Assembly: GCA_027621405.1 (NCBI GenBank)
Contig: JAQCBT010000002.1
Span: 62,001-126,000, forward strand
DNA length: 64,000 nt
From: Pseudomonadota bacterium
Lineage (GTDB): Bacteria; Pseudomonadota; Gammaproteobacteria; Pseudomonadales; Pseudohongiellaceae
Direction: 5' to 3'
The number at the start of each line of letters is the position of its first letter. Position 1 is the first letter of the stretch. The notes beneath the pieces were generated by a model. That model saw only the letters and a list, made by a program, of their open reading frames with translations, had not been told where the DNA came from and did not search any database. Both the position numbers and the translations under genes were made by a program. This document shows positions 18,034 through 26,510 of the stretch, piece by piece.

Positions 18034-18284
18034 AACGGCTACTGGCATTCAGTGACTTGATCTGCAGATGTAGTCTGACAGGCGGGGAAGGCGGTACCTT
18101 TTCGTGTTCGCACCGGGCTCCATGTGTCTGATTTTCATATAATTGTACCTGTTGATCGTGTGCTCATCGCGCGCTGTTTATTGCGCCGTACCCGCTGGTG
18201 GTCTGTCCAGATTTATCTGCGGTCACGGGTGAAATCGGGTACACTAGGCCAGCAACTAGAATCACCGGTTTTTTGGGGGAAAAA

Positions 18285-19262
18285 ATGAAAAATCGCGTAA
18301 TGACCTTGGCCGTGGCCTGTCTCTTGACGTCCGGCATGGCTATCGCCCAGGATGACTACTCGGTCCCGCAAACGGAATGGGGGCAACCGGATCTCCAGGG
18401 TGTATGGAATTTCAGTTCAGTAATACCCTTGCAGCGACCGGCTTTCTTTGGTGACAAGAAAACCCTGACCGAAGAAGAGATCGCGGCATTTCAGGCCCAG
18501 ACCGAGTTGGGACTGCAAGCCCTTAACAACCAGGGTGTAGGTGGTTACAACACATTCTGGACCGAGATGGGCACAGGTGACGATAACCGCACCGCCCGCA
18601 TCATGTATCCGGAAAATGGCAAACTGCCAGAAACGGTTGAAGGCGTGCCTGTGCAGGTGGGAGGTCTTGGTCCCGATGAGCCAGGTGAGCGTCCGGTTCG
18701 CATGGTGGTTGGTGGAATCTCCAAAGATGGCCCGGAAGACCGGGGTCTGTCTGAGCGCTGTATCGTTGGCTTTAACTCCGGTCCTCCGTTCGAGCCCAAC
18801 CTTTACAACAACAACGTACAGCTCATCCAGAACAAGGATACTGTGGTGATCATGACTGAGATGATTCATGACGCCCGTATCGTGCCACTGGATGATCGCC
18901 CGCCACTGGACGATGACATACGACTCTGGACCGGAGACTCCAGGGGATACTGGGATGGCGATACCCTGGTTGTTGAGACGCGAAACTTCAACAGCCTGAC
19001 CCAGAGTTTCAGCGTTTACGGTACATCTGAGGACAAGTTCCTTACCGAGCGTTTCACTCGCACGGGTCCATACACCATGGAGTATGAGTTCACTGTCGAC
19101 GATCCTTCCACGTTTACTGACAAGATTGTCGTGATGACGGTCATGTCAAAGGTAGACGGCCAGCTCTATGAGTATGCCTGCCACGAAGGAAATTACGGCA
19201 TGGTGAACATCCTTCGGGGTGAGAGAATGGCAAAGGCGCGAGGCACTGAAGACTCGCAGTAG
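18285..19262 (+). CDS. Secreted protein of unknown function
   Basis: The ATG at 18285, after GGGGGA, gives a signal peptide (MKNRVMTLAVACLLTSGMAIAQ) and a 325-residue protein; the track's start at 18198 adds 29 residues that would bury the signal. The mature chain opens WGQPDLQGVWNFSSVIPLQRP, with later blocks SERCIVGFNSGPP, MIHDARIVPLD, DSRGYWDGDTLVVETRNF and ALTY-like YACHEGNYGM. I recognise this as a conserved secreted family seen in marine and soil bacteria but know no function. No catalytic motif stands out. A strong terminator follows 23 bp after the stop, so it is probably a single-gene transcript. Confidence 0.82.
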   Translation: MKNRVMTLAVACLLTSGMAIAQDDYSVPQTEWGQPDLQGVWNFSSVIPLQRPAFFGDKKTLTEEEIAAFQAQTELGLQALNNQGVGGYNTFWTEMGTGDDNRTARIMYPENGKLPETVEGVPVQVGGLGPDEPGERPVRMVVGGISKDGPEDRGLSERCIVGFNSGPPFEPNLYNNNVQLIQNKDTVVIMTEMIHDARIVPLDDRPPLDDDIRLWTGDSRGYWDGDTLVVETRNFNSLTQSFSVYGTSEDKFLTERFTRTGPYTMEYEFTVDDPSTFTDKIVVMTVMSKVDGQLYEYACHEGNYGMVNILRGERMAKARGTEDSQ

Positions 19263-19285
19263 TCCCTGAGCAGCTAACAGTTAAT

Positions 19286-19313
19286 AAAAAGGCCAGCAAT
19301 TGCTGGCCTTTTT
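19286..19313. terminator. Rho-independent terminator, bidirectional in form
   Basis: Perfect palindrome AAAAAGGCCAGCAATTGCTGGCCTTTTT, 23 bp after the stop of the secreted-protein gene. The GC stem is flanked by A and T tracts on both sides, so it could stop transcription from either strand. Confidence 0.92.
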
Positions 19314-19319
19314 AGTGGC

Positions 19320-19786
19320 TCTCCGCAGATTTATCGAGAAAAACTATTCTGTGGGATGTGCGGCCTTGTAGCTTAGTGCCTTCGAGCGCGGCTGCGGGGA
19401 GGCAGGGTTCCCACCCCGCCGGCTCGGCGTCCGTCCCGGATGCCTTCACTGGCCCATGCCCATCGCCTGTCTATAAATGAGGAGCGCATGCTGGTTCACA
19501 ATAACAAGCGCATTATGGAGGTGCCCCCAGGGCAACAGGTGATCGCGTAGATTGTGGGTCGGGGAGAACCCAGTTTTACCCTGGTGTCGAAATCGAACGC
19601 CGGACCCTGAAAATCGCTATGAGCTGAATCGTTCAGATTCGGTTCAGGCTGGACTTGCTACCTTCTATTGCAAGCGGATCGGCACAGGCTGTCATTCCTC
19701 GCAGAACCCACATTCGACAGTCTGTTCTTGCCAGATTCCGTGTGTCCCCACTCATCTATATGGCGGATAGAGAGTGGGGATTTTTT
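19320..19786 (+). ncRNA. Candidate RNA gene in the 675-bp intergenic gap, ending at a strong terminator
   Basis: The gap from 19263 to 19937 holds no ORF of convincing length. The upstream gene is already terminated at 19286-19313, yet a second strong, + strand-only terminator sits at 19746-19786 with no gene in front of it. The stretch between contains GC-rich self-complementary segments, for example GCGGGG near 19395 pairing with CCCCGC near 19414, and GAATCGTTCAGATTC near 19626. I could not match it to tmRNA, RNase P, 6S, SRP or a tRNA by eye, and I see no convincing promoter, so start and identity are open. A decayed gene remnant is the main alternative. Confidence 0.3.
19746..19786 (+). 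terminator. Strong rho-independent terminator without an obvious gene upstream
   Basis: Stem CCCCACTC-A-TCTAT pairs with ATAGA-GAGTGGGG around the loop ATGGCGG with a single bulged A, followed by ATTTTTT. The T tract is on the + strand only. The nearest + strand gene upstream already has its own terminator about 430 bp earlier. Confidence 0.85.
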
Positions 19787-19937
19787 ATGGGCGCTGAAAA
19801 GTACCCTGCCAGAACTCTCGATTCGGCCCCGGCTCTCGCAGGGGACTTGCTTCAACCTTCTTGATCAAATCTAAATCTTTGATAGGATTCATTTTTTAGT
19901 TCGTGGCAGGCTCTCTGCCAACTATTAAGGGAAGCGC

Positions 19938-21314
19938 ATGACAGAGAAGGGGACAGCCTTGCAAGCGGCAGCCTGCCTGCTTCGCCGTGTCTCGTCGTTA
20001 GTCGTTTGCTGTTTCCTGCTCTCAAGCTTGTCTGCCCTAGCCCAGATCCCGGATTTCGATCCCCAGGACTATCCCTTGCCGCCGGATATGAGCGGTGTGC
20101 ATTTCTACCTGATTACCGTGGATGTGGGTGACAAGGTATGGGACAACTTCGGCCACACCGCCTTGCGCATGTACGACGAGAACAGCGCCACCGACCTTAT
20201 ATTCAACTGGGGTGTTTTTGACGTCAGCGGTGGTGTCGTACCCTTCGCCTGGAACTTCTTCAAGGGCATCATGAATTACCGGCTGCAGGCTTCTGCGCCC
20301 ACACTGGAGTTCGACATGTACCGAGCCCAGCAACGCACGGTATGGCAGGAACGCATCAATCTGACCAACCCACAAAAGGAAATGCTGTATCGCCGCCTGA
20401 TGTGGAACATGGAGCCAGCGAACCGGGAGTACGCCTACCAGTACTTCGATGACAATTGCACAACCCGGGTCAGGGATTACCTGGATGAGGCGCTGGGCGG
20501 CAAGCTGTCAGCGATGTTCCAGGCGGAGACAGAGGAAACCTATCGCGATCAGGTGCAGTCCCATTACGCCTCCACGGCGATTATCGCCTTCTCCCTGGAT
20601 ATCCTCATGAATGGCAATATCGATCGCCCGGTAACCGAATGGGAAGAAATGTATCTGCCTCTGCGGCTACGGGAAAACCTTTCTGGCATCATGTCTGATG
20701 TGGCTGAAGATGGAAGGCAACTGCCCCTGCTCTCAGATTACCAGGTGATAATGGCATTCCCGCCACCCACCATAGAGGCTGATGCTTTCCAGATTGCATC
20801 AGTTGGTCTGATTGCCCCCGTGCTGTTCCTGCTGCTCATGCTGAAACGAATCCCCATGTCTTATTTTGCAACCCATTCACGAATTGGTTTCAAGCTGGAA
20901 GGATTGAATTTTCGCATACTAGGTGTGCTGGGCCTGGTCACGGCAATATTCAGTGGTGTGTATGGCGCGTTGATGCTGGGTAGCTGGTTCGTTTCGGATC
21001 ACCTGGATACCCATCACAACATCAATCTCCTGCTGTTCTGGCCTACCGACATCCTTGGAGTATTCGTGGCGCTGCGTTGGCTTCTGTTCTGTAAGCCCTG
21101 GCCGACGGATCACAACACGGCTCCCTTTATTAATTACTATCTCCTCGCCCACGTGGTTGCGATGCTGGTCTATGTTGGTATCGCGCTTTTTGGGGTCGCG
21201 CCACAGCTGATCGACCGACTGGCCTTCTACGTGGTTCCTGGTTTCCTCATGTTCACGATATTAATCTGGACAGTGGGGTTCCAACCGGCGAAACCGAAAA
21301 ACATGTTCTTCTAA
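19938..21314 (+). CDS. DUF4105 domain membrane protein
   Basis: A 458-residue protein with an N-terminal hydrophobic signal or anchor (SLVVCCFLLSSLSALAQ). The DUF4105 domain follows, with VGDKVWDNFGHTALRMYD, FNWGVFD, FAWNFFKGIMNYRL and YFDDNCTTRVRDYLDEAL. The conserved His and Asn-Cys suggest a papain-like or amidase-type active site, as proposed for related families, but no activity is established to my knowledge. After about residue 270 there are roughly five membrane spans. It probably faces the periplasm. The esterase gene starts at the base directly after its stop. Confidence 0.85.
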   Translation: MTEKGTALQAAACLLRRVSSLVVCCFLLSSLSALAQIPDFDPQDYPLPPDMSGVHFYLITVDVGDKVWDNFGHTALRMYDENSATDLIFNWGVFDVSGGVVPFAWNFFKGIMNYRLQASAPTLEFDMYRAQQRTVWQERINLTNPQKEMLYRRLMWNMEPANREYAYQYFDDNCTTRVRDYLDEALGGKLSAMFQAETEETYRDQVQSHYASTAIIAFSLDILMNGNIDRPVTEWEEMYLPLRLRENLSGIMSDVAEDGRQLPLLSDYQVIMAFPPPTIEADAFQIASVGLIAPVLFLLLMLKRIPMSYFATHSRIGFKLEGLNFRILGVLGLVTAIFSGVYGALMLGSWFVSDHLDTHHNINLLLFWPTDILGVFVALRWLLFCKPWPTDHNTAPFINYYLLAHVVAMLVYVGIALFGVAPQLIDRLAFYVVPGFLMFTILIWTVGFQPAKPKNMFF

Positions 21315-22286
21315 ATGGCCGGGTCACTCATTAGCGGCAGGGCCTCACGTGCAGAACGACTTGAAGCTATGGCGGAGAAGGTAGCGCAGTCCGCCGCCCG
21401 CTTACCGCAGATTGAAGATGGATCCCCCGAACAGGCCCGGGCATTCAGGGCTGAGCGAGGCAACCCGTTCGCGCCGCAAGCGGTAGAGCTGGCCGAGATC
21501 AAGGATCTGCAGATTCCCCTGTCCAGGGGGTCGGTGAGGGTGCGCTCCTATCTGCCCAGCGGGCTCGAGCCAGGCAATCTGCCCTGTCTCATTTTCTATC
21601 ACGGCGGTGGCTATGTGCTCTCCACTGTGGATGACTACGATACGGTCACCCAGCGCATTGCACAGTATGGACAATGCCGGGTGTTGTCGGTGGACTACGA
21701 ACTGGCACCCACCAACAAAATACGGTCGATCCATAATGATGGCTTCGAAGTCTATCGCTGGGTAAGAGACCATGCGCGCGACTTGGGCATAGACCCACAA
21801 CGAATCGCCCTCGGTGGCGACAGCGCGGGTGGTAACCTGACCGTGGCTGTTACCCATGCCTGCAAGCAGTCCGGCTACCCCCAGGCCGCTTTCCAGGTTC
21901 TGCTCTATCCGTCGGTGGATCTGAGTATGGGTTTCCCCTCGATTGCAGAATTTGCCGCCGGTTATTTCCTTACCAGAAAAGGCATGGAGTGGTTCCGCAG
22001 TCACTATCTGGATTCACCCGCGCAGGCCAGCGATCCCGAATTGTGTTTTCTGGAGAAGGATTTGGCAGGCCTGCCGCCGGCCTATGTCATCACTGCGGGA
22101 TTCGATCCCCTGCGAGATGAAGGACAGGCCTATGCAGATCGCCTGGCCGAGTTCGGCGTTGCAGTAAAGCACGAGTGCTACACCGACATGATTCATGCAT
22201 TTATCTCATTCGCCGGAGGTATTGAAGCTGGTGAGCACGCGCTTAAGAGGATAGGAGAGGAGTTGTGCGGCGCGCTCGAGCGTTAG
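21315..22286 (+). CDS. Alpha/beta hydrolase, hormone-sensitive-lipase (PF07859) type esterase
   Basis: The 323-residue cytoplasmic protein has the family's oxyanion motif HGGGYV near residue 94, nucleophile elbow GDSAGGN near residue 172, Asp in GFDPLRDEG and His in DMIHAFISF. It probably hydrolyses short-chain esters. Its ATG abuts the TAA of the DUF4105 gene, so translation is likely coupled. No terminator is evident downstream on the + strand. Confidence 0.9.
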   Translation: MAGSLISGRASRAERLEAMAEKVAQSAARLPQIEDGSPEQARAFRAERGNPFAPQAVELAEIKDLQIPLSRGSVRVRSYLPSGLEPGNLPCLIFYHGGGYVLSTVDDYDTVTQRIAQYGQCRVLSVDYELAPTNKIRSIHNDGFEVYRWVRDHARDLGIDPQRIALGGDSAGGNLTVAVTHACKQSGYPQAAFQVLLYPSVDLSMGFPSIAEFAAGYFLTRKGMEWFRSHYLDSPAQASDPELCFLEKDLAGLPPAYVITAGFDPLRDEGQAYADRLAEFGVAVKHECYTDMIHAFISFAGGIEAGEHALKRIGEELCGALER

Positions 22287-22325
22287 GAATCTGTTCGATC
22301 TTCCGGGCCCGAATAAATAGCAGAC

Positions 22326-22354
22326 GAAAAAAAGCCGAACCCAAAGGTTCGGCT
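22326..22354 (-). terminator. Rho-independent terminator of pal
   Basis: Read on the - strand: stem AGCCGAACC, loop TTTG, stem GGTTCGGCT, then a run of T. It lies about 40 bp after the pal stop. Confidence 0.9.
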
Positions 22355-22392
22355 AGTTCTTCCAAAAGCTGTACTACTGGAAAAATCGGTGT

Positions 22393-22929
22393 TTAGGGAT
22401 CTACGATCTCTACCCGACGATTTCTCTGATAAGCGGCTTCTGTTGTTCCTCTGTCGGCGGGGCGTTCCTCGCCGTAACTCACTGTCTCAATCTGGTTGCG
22501 AGCAGCGCCGTTAACGATCAGGTAATTCAGAATGCCATTCGCTCGACGCTCACCAAGTGCCAGGTTGTACTCTCTGGTACCGCGCTCGTCAGCATGACCT
22601 TCCAGCCGAATGCGCTTGCTTGGGTTGGCAGCGAGATCCTGAGCGTGGAAAGTCAGGACGTCACGGTCGGCTGGTCGAAACTCTGAAACGTCAAAATCAA
22701 AATAGAAAACACGTGTTGACAGCGCGGAGCGGCGCATGCGCTCTTCGGCTGCGGCGGCGCGACGGGCAGCGGCCTCAGCCTCTTCCTGTGCACGGCGGGT
22801 AGTAGCGTCGATGCCAGACTCAGACTGCGCTACCTCTTCGGCAGCTTCTTCGCTGGTTGAGCTACAGGCAACTACGCCGCTAAGGGCGAAGAACATTAGG
22901 GCCAATTTTGTAAGTTGGGTTATTTTCAT
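22393..22929 (-). CDS. pal: Peptidoglycan-associated OmpA-family lipoprotein (Pal-like)
   Basis: The ATG at 22929, after AGGAG, gives a 178-residue lipoprotein with lipobox VVACSS. The track's start at 23031 adds a spurious 34-residue extension. After the Cys there is an Ala/Glu/Arg-rich helical linker (RRAQEEAEAAARRAAAAEERMRR). The OmpA-C peptidoglycan-binding domain then begins VFYFDFDVSEF and includes LEGHADERGTREYNLALGERRA and the NRRVEIV end. Pal links the outer membrane to the wall and works with TolQRAB. Here no tolB or other tol gene is adjacent and the gene has its own promoter and terminator, so it is either a relocated pal or a Pal paralogue. Confidence 0.88.
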   Translation of the reverse strand: MKITQLTKLALMFFALSGVVACSSTSEEAAEEVAQSESGIDATTRRAQEEAEAAARRAAAAEERMRRSALSTRVFYFDFDVSEFRPADRDVLTFHAQDLAANPSKRIRLEGHADERGTREYNLALGERRANGILNYLIVNGAARNQIETVSYGEERPADRGTTEAAYQRNRRVEIVDP

Positions 22930-23043
22930 GGCAACTCCTGAAAATGTAGTGCTATCCGTTAAAAATTGCGCGAAAAAACAATGCCTTAAAAACGAGTGCG
23001 AAGCATAACTCATTTGTTTGTGCAAATCCATGCAAAGACCATA

Positions 23044-23072
23044 TTTATAGCACGGGATTTTGACATTATCAG
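23044..23072 (-). promoter_or_regulatory. Predicted sigma-70 promoter for pal
   Basis: On the - strand, CTGATA and TATAAA are separated by 17 bp, with a TGC extension before the -10. This predicts a start near 23037 and a leader of about 108 nt. The rest of the 368-bp gap between pal and the acyl-CoA dehydrogenase (22930-23297) shows nothing further that I can name; the start of the divergent operon is not obvious. Confidence 0.45.
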
Positions 23073-23297
23073 GTTTGCTGCAGACCGCTAGTTCACTGGC
23101 ACCCGGACCAGTCCGGGAGAGGAAATCAGTTTATCGAACGCTTGCTCGAATCCAGTTTATCTGGCCCCGGAATCAATGGTACTCTTCGCTCTCCCAGCCG
23201 TTCCTTGCTGCATCGCTTTGCGGGTAAATCTCATACAATCAATGAGTTATCAGAGCTTGTCCCCGGGACGGAAAATCAATAATCCAGGAGTCATCCA

Positions 23298-24497
23298 GTG
23301 AACGCTGATTTTACATCCGAGGAACTGGCCTTCCAGCAGGAAGTCAGGGAGTTCCTTGCCACCGAATTTCCAGCGGATTTAAAAGACAAGGTCGACAACA
23401 ACATCCGCCTAACCAAGGACGACATGGTCCGCTGGCAGAAAATTCTCTTCGCAAAAGGCTGGGCAGCACCCTCCTGGCCCGAGGAATATGGTGGTACTGG
23501 ATGGACCCATACACAACGGCATATCTTCGCCACGGAAATGGGACTGTATGGGGCACCCGAGCCCATCCCGTTCGGTATGAAAATGGTGGCTCCGGTAATC
23601 ATGGCCTATGGCTCCGAGGAACAGAAGCAGCGTTTTCTACCCGACATCCTCGCCAGTAATGTGTGGTGGTGCCAGGGTTATTCAGAGCCCAATGCAGGTT
23701 CCGACCTCGCTTCACTGAAGACCAGTGCGGTGCGGGACGGTGATCACTACGTGGTGAATGGCAGCAAGACCTGGAACACACTGGGTCAGTATGCGGATTG
23801 GATATTCTGCCTTGTGCGTACTGACAACACGGCGAAGAAGCAGGAAGGCATCAGCTTTCTGCTCATCGATATGAAGACTCCGGGCATTACCGTTAAACCC
23901 ATCGTGCTATTGGACGGATTTCCTGAAGTGAACGAAGTATTCTTCGACGATGTGCGGGTTCCTGCTGAAAACCTGATTGGCGAAGAGAACAAGGGCTGGA
24001 CCTATGCCAAAGTCCTGCTAACCCATGAGCGTACCAATATTGCGGGTGTACCAAGGAGCAAACGCAGGCTGGATGCACTCAAGCGACTGGCAGAAGAAAC
24101 GGAAGACGGCTTCGGCAAGACCATGGCGGATAATCCTTCGATCCAGCAACGCATCGCTGAGATGGAGATTGAGCTGCAAGCCCTGGAATATTCCGAGTTA
24201 CGCTCACTCGCGGCGTTGAGTGTCGGCAAGGCGCCCGGACCCGAATCCTCAATCCTGAAGATCGTCGGCACGGAGCTGGCACAAGCCATGGATGAGATGT
24301 TCCTGGAACTGTCTGGCTACTCGAGCCTGCCTTTTGTACCGGAGCAGTTTGAAGCAGAGTTCGAAGGCGAACGACTGGGACCGGGATCTACCAATGCGGC
24401 AGCACTGACCTATTTCAATAATCGCAAGCTGTCCATTTTCGGCGGATCCAATGAGATTCAACGCAATATCATCTGTAAGGCTGTACTGGGACTGTAG
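23298..24497 (+). CDS. Acyl-CoA dehydrogenase, first of a pair
   Basis: FAD-dependent acyl-CoA dehydrogenase of 399 residues, starting at a GTG after CCAGGAG. It has the middle-domain block WCQGYSEPNAGSDLASLKT, the DVRVPAENLIG loop, and a C-terminal FGGSNEIQRNIICKAVLGL. At the place of the MCAD-type catalytic Glu (YEGT) it has FGGS, so the base must come from another position, as in several long-chain and steroid-type enzymes. A second, shorter acyl-CoA dehydrogenase follows within 77 bp; such neighbours often form mixed tetramers. Together with the APH-kinase gene downstream this suggests action on an unusual acyl-CoA. Confidence 0.92.
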   Translation: MNADFTSEELAFQQEVREFLATEFPADLKDKVDNNIRLTKDDMVRWQKILFAKGWAAPSWPEEYGGTGWTHTQRHIFATEMGLYGAPEPIPFGMKMVAPVIMAYGSEEQKQRFLPDILASNVWWCQGYSEPNAGSDLASLKTSAVRDGDHYVVNGSKTWNTLGQYADWIFCLVRTDNTAKKQEGISFLLIDMKTPGITVKPIVLLDGFPEVNEVFFDDVRVPAENLIGEENKGWTYAKVLLTHERTNIAGVPRSKRRLDALKRLAEETEDGFGKTMADNPSIQQRIAEMEIELQALEYSELRSLAALSVGKAPGPESSILKIVGTELAQAMDEMFLELSGYSSLPFVPEQFEAEFEGERLGPGSTNAAALTYFNNRKLSIFGGSNEIQRNIICKAVLGL

Positions 24498-24573
24498 CGC
24501 AGTTGCGCGTATAGATATGGCGGCCGGACAGATGATGCTGATCACAGAAAGAATTTAGGTGGAGTACTAGCAG

Positions 24574-25707
24574 GTGGATTTTTCATATACCGAAGTGCAG
24601 CAGATGCTGCAGGACCAGGTGCAGAAGTTTGTACACAAGAGCTACGACTTCGATTCTCGCAATTCCATCGTGGCGAGTGAGAAAGGTTTCAGTGCCGAAC
24701 ATTGGCAACTATTTGCCGAGTTGGGTTGGCTAGCAGTGCCATTCACGGAAGAGGACGGCGGACTCGGCGGTTCGGCGGTCGATCTGATGGTGATCATGGA
24801 AGAGTTTGGCAAGGCCAACCTCGTTGAACCCTATTTGGCTACCGCGGTGCTCAGTGGATGCCTGGTCGCGCAGCTGGCAGAGGGTGAAACCAAGGAAGCA
24901 TTGTTAGGTGGAATAATTGGTGGTGAATCGCAGTTCGCCTGTGCCTATGCGGAACCAGGAAGCCGTTTCAACCTGGCATCGGTTACAAGCTCGGCAACTA
25001 CCTCGGGTGATCAGGTCACGATTAATGGCAACAAGACCGCGGTAGAAAATGCCCCCAACGCTGACAAGTTAGTAGTAATCGCACGCGAATCAGGTGATCG
25101 CTTCGCGTCCAGCGGCATCTCGGCGTTTCTGGTGGATGCCGGAACTGAAGGTATCAGCATGCGCTCCTATGCCACTGTCGATGGCAAGCGTGCCGCCGAA
25201 GTGAGTTTTAACAATGTCGTTGTTCCGGTGAATGCACGCCTCGGTGCTGCAGGAGAGGCTCTGCCTGCCTTACGTGTTGCGGTGGATCGGGCGACCCTGG
25301 CGGTGAGTGCCGAAGCCGTGGGGGCGCTGGAAGCGCTTCTGCAGAAGACCGTGGAGTACAGCAAGACCCGCAAGCAATTTGGCACTCCCATTGGTTCGTT
25401 CCAGGCCCTGCAACACCGAATGGCCGACATGTTTGTGCAGTGCCAGATGGCGCGCTCGATCGTCATCATGGCTGCCATGTCCCTGGACAGCGCTGACTCG
25501 GCTCAGCAAAAGACCAGGGCCGTGTCGGCGGCGAAGAGCCGGGTAGGCAAGGCGATCAAGCTGGTAGGCCAGGAAGCCATTCAGATTCACGGTGGTATCG
25601 GCATGACAGAAGAGTTGGATGTTGGACACTTGTTCAAGCGGGTAACTGCCCTCGACCTGCTCTTCGGTGATGAAGAATTTCACCTGCAGCGTTTCGCATC
25701 CTTGTAG
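24574..25707 (+). CDS. Acyl-CoA dehydrogenase, second of a pair
   Basis: The 377-residue protein begins at a GTG (VDFSYTEVQQMLQDQVQKFV) and ends GIGMTEELDVGHLFKRVTALDLLFGDEEFHLQRFASL. It carries the general fold (ALQHRMADMFVQCQMARS, IHGGIGMTEE) but has LLFGDEE where MCAD has the catalytic Glu loop. Such shorter, divergent subunits usually pair with a full acyl-CoA dehydrogenase in an alpha2beta2 enzyme. The likely partner is the gene just upstream. Whether it binds FAD by itself cannot be told. Confidence 0.9.
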   Translation: MDFSYTEVQQMLQDQVQKFVHKSYDFDSRNSIVASEKGFSAEHWQLFAELGWLAVPFTEEDGGLGGSAVDLMVIMEEFGKANLVEPYLATAVLSGCLVAQLAEGETKEALLGGIIGGESQFACAYAEPGSRFNLASVTSSATTSGDQVTINGNKTAVENAPNADKLVVIARESGDRFASSGISAFLVDAGTEGISMRSYATVDGKRAAEVSFNNVVVPVNARLGAAGEALPALRVAVDRATLAVSAEAVGALEALLQKTVEYSKTRKQFGTPIGSFQALQHRMADMFVQCQMARSIVIMAAMSLDSADSAQQKTRAVSAAKSRVGKAIKLVGQEAIQIHGGIGMTEELDVGHLFKRVTALDLLFGDEEFHLQRFASL

Positions 25708-25732
25708 TTACTCACATAGCTAACCTTGGTCC

Positions 25733-26440
25733 ATGAGCGAGTTAATCCTGGTCCGTCACGGACAGGCTTCCTTTGGTGCAGAATCCTACGACAAGCTGAG
25801 CGAGCTCGGGGTCGCGCAGGTCCGTGAACTGGCCAGGCATTGGCAACTCATGGGCGACAGGTTCGACCACATAATCAGTGGCGAATTGCTCAGGCAGCGG
25901 GAGACAGCGACTGAGTTACTCAATCTCGTTTCCGGTTCGCCCGTCGCCCCGGAAATCCATCCGGCCTTCAATGAATACAATGGTGACCCTCTCATCCAGA
26001 TTTATCTGAGGGATCATGCTGCTGCCGAAGGTTTCGCGGACATCGATTGGCCGATCCGTGATTCCCGCCTGTTCCAGAAGGTTTTCGAGGCTGCTACAGC
26101 GAAGTGGATCAAAGGTGAGCTTAAGCCTTCGGCCAATGACGCGGGCTTCGAGAACTGGCAGGATTTTCAGGAGCGCGTGCACCTTGGCCTGAATCAGATC
26201 ATGGAACAGCACAGTGGTGGTCGCCGGGTCCTGCTGTCGACGTCGGGTGGAGTAATCGCCATGGCTCTGCAACGTGTGCTAGATTTCCCAGACCAACAGG
26301 TAATCGCCACCAACTGGATGGTACACAATAGCTCCGTGACGAAGATCAGGTATGGCAACGGCAAGCTGTCCCTGACCCAGTTCAATAGCCTGCCTCACCT
26401 TGAACGTGGTGAATTGCGGTACATGATTACTTACAGATAG
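25733..26440 (+). CDS. Histidine phosphatase superfamily protein, second catalytic His replaced
   Basis: The 235-residue protein starts with the phosphoglycerate-mutase-like motif LVRHGQASFG, with the phosphorylated His near residue 8, and has LRQRETATEL as the next active-site helix. Where active members have a second His (typically SHGG), this one reads LLSTSGGVIAMAL near residue 170, so the His position is Ser. Activity may be low or altered. It lies 25 bp after the acyl-CoA dehydrogenase pair and before the APH-type kinase. A role in removing a phosphate added by that kinase is an attractive guess, not a demonstrated one. Confidence 0.85.
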   Translation: MSELILVRHGQASFGAESYDKLSELGVAQVRELARHWQLMGDRFDHIISGELLRQRETATELLNLVSGSPVAPEIHPAFNEYNGDPLIQIYLRDHAAAEGFADIDWPIRDSRLFQKVFEAATAKWIKGELKPSANDAGFENWQDFQERVHLGLNQIMEQHSGGRRVLLSTSGGVIAMALQRVLDFPDQQVIATNWMVHNSSVTKIRYGNGKLSLTQFNSLPHLERGELRYMITYR

Positions 26441-26510
26441 GCAAATTGGTTTCGCATTACCGCCGAACTGCACTTAGAACAAGAAAGCAATTGAAGAGAA
26501 GGACCAGGCA

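Noticed and set aside
18138-18143. Perfect TATAAT ahead of the secreted-protein gene
   Set aside because: No acceptable -35 at 16-19 bp and no extended -10, so I do not call a promoter.
19380-19450. tRNA-like stretch with a T-arm resemblance (AGGGTTCCCACCCC)
   Set aside because: No cloverleaf can be drawn: the acceptor and anticodon stems do not pair.
19440-19550. Short ORF of 36 codons, or 20 codons from the ATG at 19488 after GAGGAG
   Set aside because: The product (ending NNKRIMEVPPGQQVIA) matches no family I know and length alone gives no support; it may be a gene remnant or part of an RNA.
19861-19886. TTGATCAAATC as an FNR site before the DUF4105 gene
   Set aside because: The half-sites lack the 4-bp spacing of an FNR box.
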